Program-made: the position numbers and the translations under genes
Shown here: piece by piece, positions 33,224 to 42,431 of the stretch
Layout of the letters: every line of letters begins with the position of its first letter
Numbering within the stretch: position 1 is the stretch's first letter
The notes under the pieces: model-generated
The model's database searches: none
Seen by the model: only the letters and a program-made list of their open reading frames with translations
What the model was told of the DNA's origin: nothing
Source: JAJFFW01 sp038534195
Lineage (GTDB): Bacteria > Pseudomonadota > Alphaproteobacteria > Caulobacterales > Parvularculaceae
Assembly (NCBI GenBank): GCA_038534195.1
Contig: JBCAXE010000008.1
Coordinates: 1-64,000, forward strand
DNA: 64,000 nucleotides
Direction: 5' to 3'

Positions 33224-33637
33224 CTAACGCACGCCTGATGACGCATCCGTCCGATGCGCCGCAAACTTTTGAAGCCCGGGACGGATTCTCAAAAATAGGC
33301 GATAGCCGCGTTCCAGCACCCAAAGCACCAAGGGATTTTCCGCACACCTGCCGACAAAGTGGAATTCCGGCAGCGCCCGCCATAAGCGCGCAAACGCATG
33401 AGCGCCTGAATAGAGACGCCCGTCCCTGTCACGAACGTGAAAACGGGCCATGGCGTCGCATGCAGAAAGGCCTGGCGCCGGATCGCGCTCGAGGGCGCTC
33501 ACGTCAACCCATTCAATCGCGGAGGCGCCGCGACGCTTACGATAAAAACTAATTTCACGCTGACAAAGCGGGCAGGCGCCGTCAAAAAAGACGCTCAAGC
33601 GCGCACTCGCGTCTTCGCCGGAATAAGTCTCAATCAT
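33224..33637 (-). CDS. DCC-family (DUF393) thiol-disulfide oxidoreductase-like protein
   Basis: 137 residues. The family name motif is present as FFDGACPLCQREISFYRKR (Cys22, Cys25), with VDVSALERD and the helix GAHAFARLWRALP. Such proteins have a predicted thioredoxin-like fold and no clear substrate. The protein has no signal peptide. It stands between the LysR-type gene and a tRNA. Confidence 0.8.
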   Translation of the reverse strand: MIETYSGEDASARLSVFFDGACPLCQREISFYRKRRGASAIEWVDVSALERDPAPGLSACDAMARFHVRDRDGRLYSGAHAFARLWRALPEFHFVGRCAENPLVLWVLERGYRLFLRIRPGLQKFAAHRTDASSGVR

Positions 33638-33762
33638 AACTGTAAGTACGTCTCGCGGCGGCTCTTAGATTATCGCCCCAAGGCGCGCCCCGCGACTTTC
33701 GCGGCGGGCGCTGCGATTTCTCCCTTGCATCCTCAAGCCAGTTTTAGTACCCAGCCGCTCTG

Positions 33763-33838
33763 GCCCCTATAGCTCAGCTGGTAGAGCAACTGATTTGTAA
33801 TCAGTAGGTCCGCGGTTCGAGTCCGTGTGGGGGCACCA
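33763..33838 (+). tRNA. tRNA-Thr (anticodon UGU)
   Basis: 76 nt with CCA encoded. Acceptor GCCCCTA pairs with TGGGGGC; D arm GCTCAGCTGGTAGAGC; anticodon stem CTGAT/ATCAG around TTTGTAA gives TGT; T arm ends with GGTTCGAGTCC. Complete cloverleaf. Confidence 0.95.
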
Positions 33839-34093
33839 TCAAAATTAACGTCCTACCAGATTTCTCTCACGCCGCTTCTGGCTTCCCAGCAGTTACGACG
33901 CTCAAATCCAGCCAGGCTTCCATAAATCGAGACTTACGGAGCCACCGGATGTGATTTGGCGACCAGGGCTTTCATCGCTGCGATTGTAAACGTTGGTCGC
34001 CGTCGGCAATACCGATCAGTCTCCCATCATTACGCCTTATATTGTGGCCGGTGTTGTAAAATGCGATCGCGTGATGAAAACAGACCGCACCAA
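33839..34093. other. Intergenic stretch after tRNA-Thr
   Basis: About 255 bp without a supported gene. I see no integrase gene or tRNA 3'-end duplication, so there is no sign of an integrated element at this tRNA inside the window. Confidence 0.35.
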
Positions 34094-35011
34094 TTACGGC
34101 GCGGAAAATCCGCGAACAAGCGATCCAGCATCTTCAAGGGCTTGAAGCGCCACCTCGTCATGTCCCGGCACAAGAATGAGATCAGCGACGTCGTCCGCCA
34201 ATCGTTTGATCGCAATCGTCTGGAGAAAGACCGCGTCGCGATCATCTTCGTGCCCGCCGGTAATCATGACATAGCGCGAACGTGGTCGAAGAAGCCGTAT
34301 ATTGTCGAGCGATGACGCTGTGTCGCCTGTGAAGAGATACTCTTTTCCGTCTTCGCGGCGAACATAAACCATTTGCGAACCGGGCGTATGGCCCGGCGCA
34401 CGGATCAACACCACACCCGGCGCCACCGCATGAAGTCCTTCAAACGGCAACGGCTCAAATTCATCACGCGAGCCCGCCGGCCAAACCGTGCACTCAGGCG
34501 TATTTTGAAACTGGTCCTCGTTCAAAATCGCCTTAGGCAAAAGTCTCTTCCAATTCGGGCTCTGCAACAGTCCGCCGATATGATCGCAATGCTCATGGGT
34601 GACGAGGATCATTTTAGCCATTAAAAGCGCGCGCTGCATCCGGTCCCAGGCGGCGGCGTCATAGCTGACAGTCCAACGGTCGGATTGCGCCTTTTCTTCG
34701 TTACTGCCGGTTTCAAGCACAATCGAGAAATCGCGAAATGCAAGTCGATAGCTGTTGCGGACAAATTTCAGATCACCCCAGTCAGTGCCGGTTATCAGCG
34801 CTATACGCGGGACTTTCGAGCGATAGATCGTCTCCACTTCAATCCTGCTGGGACCCGGACCGGAGATCGATGAAGCCGCCTCGCGGAGGGCGATAATATC
34901 AAGTGGGAAATCACCTTCGCTCGGCGGGCGATTTTCGTAGAAGAGCCAATAAACAGCCGCACCGAGCCCGACCGTTAAAATCACAAAACCGCTTAGAAGC
35001 AATCGTCTCAT
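34094..35011 (-). CDS. Membrane-anchored metallo-beta-lactamase-fold hydrolase
   Basis: About 305 residues from the ATG of MRRLLLSGFVILTVG; one N-terminal helix anchors or exports the protein. The metal site is complete: THEHCDH, a distal His in APGHTPGS, Asp in FTGDTA and a final His (PGHDE). The fold matches general MBL hydrolases; substrate unknown. An ORF start at 35077 would add 22 polar residues in front of the helix. Stands alone. Confidence 0.82.
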   Translation of the reverse strand: MRRLLLSGFVILTVGLGAAVYWLFYENRPPSEGDFPLDIIALREAASSISGPGPSRIEVETIYRSKVPRIALITGTDWGDLKFVRNSYRLAFRDFSIVLETGSNEEKAQSDRWTVSYDAAAWDRMQRALLMAKMILVTHEHCDHIGGLLQSPNWKRLLPKAILNEDQFQNTPECTVWPAGSRDEFEPLPFEGLHAVAPGVVLIRAPGHTPGSQMVYVRREDGKEYLFTGDTASSLDNIRLLRPRSRYVMITGGHEDDRDAVFLQTIAIKRLADDVADLILVPGHDEVALQALEDAGSLVRGFSAP

Positions 35012-35415
35012 GCGTACGCCCAATCTGCTGCGCCTGCTGACAATAAATGTATATGCCACAGGCCTAGAACAGCTCATTTGAATAAGCTACGGCAGATCTT
35101 CATCAAGTCTTTTCGTCATTTCTATACATTCGGAGCCGCACTCCCGAAAGTCAACCAGAGCGCATGCGGATCAATCGGCATCGGAGACGAGTGCAACCTG
35201 ACACGATGGAAGGAATTCGTCCGCGCTAATGATTTTGCGGGGGGTGATGACGTCCTCGAGAGATCCGTAATTATGAGAGGCGCATACTTGCGAACACCAT
35301 TAACGCTTCGGGCGCGGTCGCAACGGGTTGGACTGGCCCAACATCGTTGACCAATTCCCATAGTGTGCTGTTTTTAGCCGTGCTGCTTTTGGGCGCGCTG
35401 GTTCTGAACGCGAAT
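35012..35415. other. Intergenic stretch before DUF2189 gene
   Basis: About 400 bp. A frame without a proper start encodes a hydrophobic stretch near 35365-35420, but there is no ribosome site or family match. The FNR box at its right end serves the DUF2189 gene. Confidence 0.35.
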
Positions 35416-35429
35416 TTGATGCAGATCAA
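35416..35429 (+). promoter_or_regulatory. FNR/FixK box of the DUF2189 gene
   Basis: TTGATGCAGATCAA is a perfect TTGAT-N4-ATCAA site 33 bp upstream of the ATG. It places this gene in the same oxygen regulon as the cco genes that converge on it. Confidence 0.85.
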
Positions 35430-35462
35430 AAGAAAATCACGGAATTCAGGTGAGATGGGTCC

Positions 35463-36230
35463 ATGTCAAACACGACGATAGAGAACGCTGTGATATCGCA
35501 GCTCACGATGGACGCGCCGTGGCGCTGGCTCGGCGCAGGGTTTCGCGATTTGGCGCGCGCGCCGCATTTGAGCCTCGGCTACGGCGTTCTCGTGATCGGC
35601 GGCGGCGTTGGCATTACTTATCTCTTGTGGGAGACCGGATACGCTTCGCTCATTCCCGTTGCGTTTGGTTGCTTTGCAATTTTTGGCCCCCTTCTGGCCG
35701 TCGGCCTCTATGAAATGAGCCGGCGGCTTGAAGCCGGCGAGACGCCGCGCCTTTTCCCTGTGAAATTCGCCGGACCGCGTTCGCCGATGCAACTGGCCTA
35801 TATCGGCTTCTTTCTCATGTTCGCGGCGCTCGTCTGGGCGCGCATGGCGATGTTGCTTTATGCGTTGTTCACCACGGGCAACTATTTGCCGCTCGATCAA
35901 TTCTTGAGCTTTGCAATTTCTACCGGTCCTGGCCTTGCAATGATCGCGATCGGCACGGTGATCGGCGGCGGGATTGCGTTTGCGATTTATCTTTTGACCG
36001 TCGTTTCTGTGCCTATGCTGATGAATGAACGCACGGATTTCTTCACGGCCATCGGCGTTGGACTAAAAGCAGTCAATCAAAACTTCGGCGCCATGCTCTT
36101 ATGGGCATGGCTGATCGCCGTGATTACTGCAGCTGGCGTCGCGACTTTCTTTGTAGGCCTTGCAATAGCGTTTCCACTGCTCGGCCATGCAAGCTGGCAC
36201 GCCTATCGAGACATCCGCGGCGCCATTTAA
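35463..36230 (+). CDS. DUF2189 integral membrane protein
   Basis: 255 residues with six hydrophobic segments. The DUF2189 pattern is visible: WLGAGFRDLARAPHLSLGYGVLV near the N-terminus, GPLLAVGLYEMSRRLEAGE, and the final GHASWHAYRDI. Members often lie near cytochrome oxidase genes; here the gene has its own perfect FNR box and converges with ccoS. Probably helps assembly or function of respiratory complexes under low oxygen (inference). Confidence 0.82.
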   Translation: MSNTTIENAVISQLTMDAPWRWLGAGFRDLARAPHLSLGYGVLVIGGGVGITYLLWETGYASLIPVAFGCFAIFGPLLAVGLYEMSRRLEAGETPRLFPVKFAGPRSPMQLAYIGFFLMFAALVWARMAMLLYALFTTGNYLPLDQFLSFAISTGPGLAMIAIGTVIGGGIAFAIYLLTVVSVPMLMNERTDFFTAIGVGLKAVNQNFGAMLLWAWLIAVITAAGVATFFVGLAIAFPLLGHASWHAYRDIRGAI

Positions 36231-36245
36231 TCCTCGCCTGTAAGT

Positions 36246-36395
36246 TTATTCGTCAAGATCATCGTCCAGCAAGATTCGCTCAGCGGCGCCGTCGGGATCA
36301 TCGAACTGACCTGACCGCAGCGCCCACAAAAAGGCGGCGAGACCGAGCGCGCCTAAAAAAAGCGCAATAGGGATCAGATACAGAAGCCCCGTCAT
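36246..36395 (-). CDS. ccoS: cbb3-type cytochrome oxidase assembly protein CcoS
   Basis: 49 residues: a single membrane helix (LLYLIPIALFLGALGLAAFLWAL, here split by position 5-27) followed by RSGQFDDPDGAAERIL and an acidic tail. FDDxxGxxxRIL is the CcoS signature. Its ATG overlaps the ccoI stop by 4 bp. CcoS is needed for cofactor insertion into the cbb3 oxidase, together with CcoI. Confidence 0.9.
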   Translation of the reverse strand: MTGLLYLIPIALFLGALGLAAFLWALRSGQFDDPDGAAERILLDDDLDE

Positions 36396-38662
36396 GCTGG
36401 CGTGTCGCCTTTACGCGTCCGTCCGCCGGCAAGACGCAAGGCGTTCAACGTCACCACCATCGACGAACCCGACATCGCAAGCGCGGCGATCAGGGGCGTC
36501 ACATACCCAAAAACCGCCAGCGGAATTGCGCAAGCATTGTAAAGGGCCGCAAAAGCGAAATTCTCAAGGACGCGGCGGCGCGCTTGTCGCGACACATCCA
36601 CCGCCTCGACAATCGGAGAAAGACCCTCGCCGAGATAAACAAAGTCTGCGGCCGCCTGGCTCGCGTCCGCAGCTGTTCCGGGCGACAAGGATACATGGGC
36701 GTGAGCGAGCGACGGTGCGTCGTTCAGACCATCTCCCACCATCGCGGCTTTTGCGCCGCTCGCGCCCAACTCCAAGAGCCGCTGCGCTTTGTCTTGCGGC
36801 GAGACGCCGGCGCGATAGGCGGCCAAGCCCAGCGCGCCAGCCGCCGCGGCCACCGCCTCTTCGCGGTCGCCGGAAAGCAACTCCGTCCGCACGCCGCGTT
36901 CTGAAAGGTCCGCGAATACGCGCGCGGCGTCTTTATGCGGCGCATCCAAAAATTCGAAACGAACGGGATCGCCGTCGCCGCGGCGGAACCAGGTCTCGAG
37001 CGAGGCGTCGTCCGTATCCGGCGCACCGACCCACGCTGCAGAGCCAAGACGCACCCGCTGACCGTGGCTCTTTCCTTCAACGCCGTGGCCGGGAAATTCC
37101 ACAGCGTCTTCAAGCGCTGCGCCGGCCCCCGCCGCCTCAACGATCGCTCTCGACAACGGATGGCGAGAGACCCGCGCCAGAGACGCGGCGTCTGACAAAT
37201 CATTCAGCGCTATGTCGGTCCCGTTGGCGAGTTGCGGCCGTCCAAGCGTCAGCGTTCCGGTTTTGTCGAACACCATGGCGTCAGCTTCCGCAAGACGTTC
37301 AAGCGCATCGCCTGATTTAACGAGCACACCGCGCTTGAATAATCGCCCCGTGGCCACGACCTGCACGGCTGGCGCGGCGAGACCAAGCGCACAGGGGCAG
37401 GTGATGATCAACACCGCAATGGCGTTCATGATCGCGAGGCGCGGCCCGCCGCCCACCAGCATCCATCCGAGGAATGTCGCGGCTGCGAGCGAATGCACCA
37501 CAGGCACATACAAGCGCGCCGCCCTGTCAGCGAGTCGCACATACCGGCTGCGCGATTGCTCTCCGGCTTCAATAAGACGCGCGAGATCGGCGATTAACGA
37601 ATTCTCGACGGTCGCTGTCGCGCGCATGACCAAGCGATCCGAGACATTGAGAACGCCCGCGTGGATCGGGTCGTCAACACCCAATTTTTCCGGCGCGCTT
37701 TCGCCCGTCACCATCGAACGATCCGCATAGGATGCGCCATCGACAATCACGCCATCTACAGCCGCACGATCACCAGGCGACAATAGAAGCTTATCGCCGA
37801 CCACGATGTCATTCGCCGAGATCGCCGTAACGAGGCCGTCATTACCAAGGCGCTGCGCCGTCGTTTTTTGCATCGCCAAAAGGTCGCGCGCGGCTGCGCG
37901 CGCGCGCCAGCGCAATCGATGATCAAGATAGCGCCCGATAAGCAGGAAAAAGAGCAGCATCACCGCGGCGTCGAAATATGTATGTTCGCCGGCGGCGAAG
38001 AACTCATAGACGCTGACGCCCAGCGCCAAAATCACCGCAAGCGAGATCGGCACGTCCATATTGGCGCCGCGGTTCTTCAGCGCGTTCCAGGCGGATCTAA
38101 AAAACGGCTGTCCCGCATAGAGGGCTGCTGGAATAGCAATGAGCGCAGACGCCCAATGCATGAGGCCGCGCGTGCCCGCGCCCATGTCCCCACCGCCGGC
38201 CCAAACCGACACGGAGAGCAACATGACGTTCGCCATCGCGAACCCGGCGACGCCAAGCGCGCGCAATAGCCGGCGCCCCTCCGCATCGTGATCGCTTTCT
38301 ATGGCTTCCGGATCGTAAGGCGCCGCCCGGAAGCCGATTTGATGGAGTCTTTCGGAAATGGTCCGCGGCGCCCAATCAACGCCCTCGCGCCATGCGAGGG
38401 ACAAACGCCCGGTCGATAGATTAAGCCTGGCGTGCTCCATGCCCTCAAGCGCGCCCATCGCGCCTTCGATCTTCGAGATGCAGCCGGCGCATTTCGCGCC
38501 GAACACAGCAAGCTCTAGGCTTGCAGCGCCGTCGCGCCGGCGAACGAAAGGCGCTGGGTCGATCAATTGCGTCCCGACCGCCTCACCTGACGCAGACGCA
38601 GGCGCCAAGCCGCTCGGACAGCCGGCGGCGTCATTCTGGTCAAATGCGATCTCGGCGCTCAT
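36392..38662 (-). CDS. ccoI: Copper-transporting P-type ATPase CcoI (FixI)
   Basis: 756 residues. N-terminal heavy-metal domain with the CxxC site (FGAKCAGCISKIE, about 53-56), eight membrane helices with the copper motif CPCALGLAAP, phosphorylation site DKTGTLT, hinge GDGLNDAPSLA and actuator TGES. It is the FixI-type exporter that supplies Cu to the cbb3 oxidase. Overlaps of 4 bp with both fixH and ccoS show tight coupling. Confidence 0.95.
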   Translation of the reverse strand: MSAEIAFDQNDAAGCPSGLAPASASGEAVGTQLIDPAPFVRRRDGAASLELAVFGAKCAGCISKIEGAMGALEGMEHARLNLSTGRLSLAWREGVDWAPRTISERLHQIGFRAAPYDPEAIESDHDAEGRRLLRALGVAGFAMANVMLLSVSVWAGGGDMGAGTRGLMHWASALIAIPAALYAGQPFFRSAWNALKNRGANMDVPISLAVILALGVSVYEFFAAGEHTYFDAAVMLLFFLLIGRYLDHRLRWRARAAARDLLAMQKTTAQRLGNDGLVTAISANDIVVGDKLLLSPGDRAAVDGVIVDGASYADRSMVTGESAPEKLGVDDPIHAGVLNVSDRLVMRATATVENSLIADLARLIEAGEQSRSRYVRLADRAARLYVPVVHSLAAATFLGWMLVGGGPRLAIMNAIAVLIITCPCALGLAAPAVQVVATGRLFKRGVLVKSGDALERLAEADAMVFDKTGTLTLGRPQLANGTDIALNDLSDAASLARVSRHPLSRAIVEAAGAGAALEDAVEFPGHGVEGKSHGQRVRLGSAAWVGAPDTDDASLETWFRRGDGDPVRFEFLDAPHKDAARVFADLSERGVRTELLSGDREEAVAAAAGALGLAAYRAGVSPQDKAQRLLELGASGAKAAMVGDGLNDAPSLAHAHVSLSPGTAADASQAAADFVYLGEGLSPIVEAVDVSRQARRRVLENFAFAALYNACAIPLAVFGYVTPLIAALAMSGSSMVVTLNALRLAGGRTRKGDTPA

Positions 38663-39144
38663 TCCAATATCAGCCGGTTGGTAAAGACGAATTCTTCATC
38701 GCGGCCGCTGACGGCCCGACCTTCCAATTCCCAGACCCCTGCAGCGGCGGGCATCTGGGCGATATATTCACCGTTTCCAATGCTTGAAAAAACAAAAACA
38801 TGATCCTCAATGTCGCTCGCGGGGCGCGACAGGACGCCAAAGATATCAAGGTCGGAAATCGGCGAGCCGTTGCTTCCCGTCATTTTTAATCTAAGCTCGA
38901 CGCGCCCGCTCTTCAACGACGCCTCTTCGATTGTCGCCGCCCAACCGCGAGACGCTTGCTCCGCGCGCGCTGCAAGGCGTTCATTGTAGTTCAGACCCTG
39001 AAGGTATGATTTTTTTTCTTTCTCCCCCGGAAACGTATTCATGGCGTAGTGAATAAAGACCGCGTTCGCCGCCATGATGACAAGAAAGAATCCAATCAGC
39101 ATGGCCAGAACATGCTTTCCTGTAAGTCGAAAATCCGTGGCCAT
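38659..39144 (-). CDS. ccoH: FixH family protein (CcoH)
   Basis: 161 residues. One N-terminal helix (about 12-32, HVLAMLIGFFLVIMAANAVFIHYA) and a periplasmic beta-rich domain with SGRVELRLK and VWELEGRAVSGRDEEFVFTNRLIL, typical of FixH. It interacts with and stabilises the cbb3 oxidase during assembly. Start overlaps the ccoG stop by one base, stop overlaps ccoI by 4 bp. Confidence 0.88.
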   Translation of the reverse strand: MATDFRLTGKHVLAMLIGFFLVIMAANAVFIHYAMNTFPGEKEKKSYLQGLNYNERLAARAEQASRGWAATIEEASLKSGRVELRLKMTGSNGSPISDLDIFGVLSRPASDIEDHVFVFSSIGNGEYIAQMPAAAGVWELEGRAVSGRDEEFVFTNRLILE

Positions 39145-40649
39145 TATTGTCTCTCCGTGAGGAAAACGGTCGCATTTTCCTTTTTCTCGCCCGTCGCCGC
39201 CTCGCGCACAGTGAACGTTAAGGGCATCGATGCGCGGCGTTCGGCGTCCGCAGGCAGCGTTGCAAAAAAGCGGACCGCGCGGACATCGTCGCCGCGGACG
39301 CTTAATCGAACCTCGTTCTCATTCGCGGCCTCCCCTATGGCGTCCACCTGAACGGCTTCTATCCCGCTGATCGATACAATGAATGCTCGCTCAACATTCG
39401 CCTTATTCGCGATTTTCAGCGTATAGGCGTTACGAATCGATCCGTCAGATAGTTGAACAAACGGCGGCGTGCGATCCCGCAGGATATTGACGTCCAGCGT
39501 GGCCCGTGTCGTTAGCGCAAACACCATAATCGTGGATACAATGACGAAAACAGCACCATAAAATAGGGTCCGCGATCGCATGAGCCGAATTTTTGGCGCC
39601 AAGCCGTCCACCCTGCGCGCCATGTTCTTGTCAGTATCGTAAGCGATCAGTCCTTTCGGACGATCAATTTTGGCCATGATATCGTCGCAAGCGTCGATGC
39701 AGAGCGCGCAGTTAATACATTCAAGCTGCGCGCCTTCGCGAATGTCGATCCCCATGGGACAGGCGGCGACGCACATCTTACAATCGATACAATCGCCCCG
39801 CCCTTCCCACGCTTCGCCCATCTTATGGGCGCCGCGCGGCTCGCCGCGATCGCGTTTATAGGTAACCTGAAGCGTTTCTTCGTCCGTCAGCGCCGCCTGG
39901 ATGCGCGGCCAGGGGCACATGTAAGTGCAGACTTGCTCACGCATCGACCCGGCAAGCATGTAGGTCGTGAATGTCAAAATCGCGATGAACAGATAAGCGG
40001 ACGCGGGCGCTTCACCCGTGAATATTTGTGAGAAGACGGTGGGCGCGTCATGAAAATAAAACACCCACGCGCCGCCTGTCGCCGCCGCGATGGCGATCCA
40101 AACTGCATGCTTCATCGTCTTCTTGCGAATTTTCTCAAACGTCCATGGCGCCTTTGCCAACTTCATACGTTTGTTGCGGTCGCCCTCGATCAGCCGTTCC
40201 GCCGCGATATAGAGGTCCGTCCAAACCGTTTGCGGGCAGGCGTAACCGCACCAGATACGGCCGAATAATGCGGTCGCCAAAAAAAGACCTACCGCGGCGA
40301 GGATAAGCAGCCCCGTCACGTAATAGAGTTCGCTTGGCCAAATCTCGATAAAGAAGAAATAGAAACGCCCGCCTGCAAAGTCGACGAGCACCGCTTGATC
40401 AGGCTCGCCAGGGCCGCGCGTCCATCGCACCCAGGGCAACAAATAATAAACGCCCAAGGTCGCGATCAACAAAAACCATTTCAGCGTCCGGAATTTTCCG
40501 CGAACCAGTTTGGGATATATTGGTTCGCGCTTTTTATAGAGTTCGCGCGATGTGGCGCTATTGACCGGCGCAGCATCGATGACCGCAACGCCGTCCGCCG
40601 CCTCGACGTTCGTCGCTGCTTGCATCCGATTGAGATCGAGTTCGGTCAC
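39144..40649 (-). CDS. ccoG: Ferredoxin-like assembly protein CcoG (RdxA/FixG)
   Basis: 501 residues. Five or so membrane helices, then two [4Fe-4S] motifs: CIDCKMCVAACPMGIDI and CINCALCIDACDDI, with an upstream CPQTVW and a second quinol-like CTYMCPWPRIQ. The C-terminal periplasmic Ig-like domain (about 380-501) is also typical. It probably reduces Cu(II) for CcoI. Part of the cco operon, 15 bp after ccoP. Confidence 0.93.
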   Translation of the reverse strand: MTELDLNRMQAATNVEAADGVAVIDAAPVNSATSRELYKKREPIYPKLVRGKFRTLKWFLLIATLGVYYLLPWVRWTRGPGEPDQAVLVDFAGGRFYFFFIEIWPSELYYVTGLLILAAVGLFLATALFGRIWCGYACPQTVWTDLYIAAERLIEGDRNKRMKLAKAPWTFEKIRKKTMKHAVWIAIAAATGGAWVFYFHDAPTVFSQIFTGEAPASAYLFIAILTFTTYMLAGSMREQVCTYMCPWPRIQAALTDEETLQVTYKRDRGEPRGAHKMGEAWEGRGDCIDCKMCVAACPMGIDIREGAQLECINCALCIDACDDIMAKIDRPKGLIAYDTDKNMARRVDGLAPKIRLMRSRTLFYGAVFVIVSTIMVFALTTRATLDVNILRDRTPPFVQLSDGSIRNAYTLKIANKANVERAFIVSISGIEAVQVDAIGEAANENEVRLSVRGDDVRAVRFFATLPADAERRASMPLTFTVREAATGEKKENATVFLTERQ

Positions 40650-40664
40650 GAGGCAACATTACTC

Positions 40665-41534
40665 CTACTCGCCGCCGCCCAGGGAATGAACGTATACTGA
40701 AAGGGCGGTAATCTGCTCATCCGACAGGCGTTCGGTCCAATAAGGCATCACACCGGCGCGGCCAAAATAGATCGTTTGGCGAAGATCGTTTCGCTCGCCG
40801 CCATAGAGCCAAATGGCGTCCGTCAAATTCGGTGCGCCGAGCTCTTGTTGGCCTTTTCCTTCTGCACCATGACAGGACGCGCATTGCTGGGTGAACAATG
40901 GCGCGGCTCTTTCCACCGCCGCTTGATCCGCTTCCCGCCCTGCGAGTTGCGTGACATATTCAACCATATCGCTCACCTGTTCGCGCGTAAACGCACCGGT
41001 TTCTCCAAACGCAAGCATGACATTTATGCGCGTTTCCGGGTGCGCCGCACGGATGCCGTGATGCAGTGTTTTTTGAATATTTTCGAGCGTTCCGCCCCAG
41101 ATCCAAGCATCGTCCACAAGCGACGGATATCCCTTGTACCCTTGACCGCCGGCGCCATGACAGGTGGCGCAATTATCGCCGAAAAGCGACGCACCCGCAT
41201 TCATTGCAAATTGCAAAAGTTGCGGATCACGTTCGACGTCTTCAATGGACGATACGTTTAACAATTGCTGCATTTGCGCGCTGCGTTGCGCGTCCAGCGC
41301 ATTGATCGCCGCTTCCACATTCGCGCGCTCCGTATGCCCTCGAACGCCGGCAAAATGCCCCGTAATCCCCGGCCAGGACGGCATCAAGATCCAGTAAACG
41401 ATGGACCACGCGACTGTCACCCATAAAATGATCAACCACCATCGCGGCAGCGGATTGTTCAACTCTTTAATGCCGTCCCATTCGTGCCCGGTCGTCTCGA
41501 CGCCGGTCGGCTGGTCAATTTCCTTATCCGACAT
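40665..41534 (-). CDS. ccoP: cbb3 oxidase diheme subunit CcoP
   Basis: 289 residues from MSDKEIDQPTG. One helix (about 32-52, WWLIILWVTVAWSIVYWILMP) anchors two cytochrome c domains, with hemes at CATCHGAGGQG and CASCHGAEGKG. It passes electrons from cytochrome c to CcoO/CcoN. The start overlaps the end of ccoQ by 11 bp; the alternative start at 41555 adds a Met-rich leader and is unlikely. Confidence 0.94.
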   Translation of the reverse strand: MSDKEIDQPTGVETTGHEWDGIKELNNPLPRWWLIILWVTVAWSIVYWILMPSWPGITGHFAGVRGHTERANVEAAINALDAQRSAQMQQLLNVSSIEDVERDPQLLQFAMNAGASLFGDNCATCHGAGGQGYKGYPSLVDDAWIWGGTLENIQKTLHHGIRAAHPETRINVMLAFGETGAFTREQVSDMVEYVTQLAGREADQAAVERAAPLFTQQCASCHGAEGKGQQELGAPNLTDAIWLYGGERNDLRQTIYFGRAGVMPYWTERLSDEQITALSVYVHSLGGGE

Positions 41535-41688
41535 GAGCGTCATCCTCATCATCAAGCGGAATCTGTTTCGCCTCGTCGAATCCGCGCTGGTTTTTCGGGT
41601 TCAAGGCGTAAATAAGGACCAGCACAAAAGCGAGAACGAATAGAAGCAGCCCCCACGTCTGCGCAATACTGGAAAGCGTTTCATACAT
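41524..41688 (-). CDS. ccoQ: cbb3 oxidase small subunit CcoQ
   Basis: 54 residues: a membrane helix (about residues 10-28, TWGLLLFVLAFVLVLIYAL) followed by NPKNQRGFDEAKQIPLDDED, the usual CcoQ/FixQ layout (NPxNK-like then FDEAxxxPL). It sits between ccoO and ccoP in the normal order, 6 bp after ccoO. Confidence 0.9.
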   Translation of the reverse strand: MYETLSSIAQTWGLLLFVLAFVLVLIYALNPKNQRGFDEAKQIPLDDEDDAHVG

Positions 41689-41694
41689 CGCCGA

Positions 41695-42423
41695 TCACCG
41701 GTAATTTTCTTCAGCTTCATAGGTTGAGAAATCGACCATCGTCCCCAACACCTGCAAATAGGCGATCATGGCGTCCATCTCGGAAATCTTGCGAGGATCG
41801 CCATCGAAATCGCGAATCTGCGCTTTGGGATAGCGGGCGATAAATTCATCATAAATTTCGGAGAATGGATCGACTTGCGCTTCCAGATCCTTCTTGGCAT
41901 TTTCAATCATCTCATCCGTATAGGGAACGCCAACAGCGCGATTGGCTTTCAACCAGTCCTCGACTTGCGAATAGTCAAGAGCCCGTTTGTCCAAAACTGC
42001 ATAGGGCGGCATGACGGACTCCGGCACGACGCTCCTCGGATCGACGAGATGTTGCTGGTGCCATGCGTCGGAGTATTTTCCGCCGACGCGCGCCAGATCC
42101 GGGCCGGAGCGTTTCGACCCCCATTGAAACGGGTGGTCGTACATGCTTTCCGCCGCCAGTGAATAATGCCCATATCTCTCGACCTCGTCGCGCAGTGGCC
42201 GCACCATTTGTGAGTGACACACATAACAACCTTCGCGAATGTAAATATTCCGTCCGGCAAGCTCCAATGGCGAATAGGGACGCACGCCTTTCACCTTCTC
42301 AATTGTTGATTCCAGATAGAAGAGCGGTGCGATTTCCACGATGCCGCCGATGGCGACGACAATGAGAATGGCGACAGTGAGAAGGAGGCCGCGTTTTTCA
42401 AAAACTTCGTGACGATTAAGCAT
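41695..42423 (-). CDS. ccoO: cbb3 oxidase monoheme subunit CcoO
   Basis: 242 residues. N-terminal helix (about 12-32) and a periplasmic cytochrome c domain with CYVCHS (heme) and the axial Met in VVPESVMPPYAVL. Length and motifs are normal. 8 bp after ccoN. Confidence 0.95.
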   Translation of the reverse strand: MLNRHEVFEKRGLLLTVAILIVVAIGGIVEIAPLFYLESTIEKVKGVRPYSPLELAGRNIYIREGCYVCHSQMVRPLRDEVERYGHYSLAAESMYDHPFQWGSKRSGPDLARVGGKYSDAWHQQHLVDPRSVVPESVMPPYAVLDKRALDYSQVEDWLKANRAVGVPYTDEMIENAKKDLEAQVDPFSEIYDEFIARYPKAQIRDFDGDPRKISEMDAMIAYLQVLGTMVDFSTYEAEENYR

Positions 42424-42431
42424 AATGACCT

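Noticed and set aside
33763..34093. tRNA-Thr as possible attachment site of a genomic island
   Set aside because: No integrase, no duplicated tRNA 3' end and ordinary genes on both sides.
35251..35460. Hydrophobic frame reading VLFLAVLLLGALVLNANL before the DUF2189 gene
   Set aside because: No plausible start codon with ribosome site, and the FNR box lies inside it; most likely coincidence.
36394..37320. 308-codon plus-strand frame opposite ccoI
   Set aside because: Arg/Pro-rich translation typical of antisense GC-rich DNA; ccoI is unambiguous.
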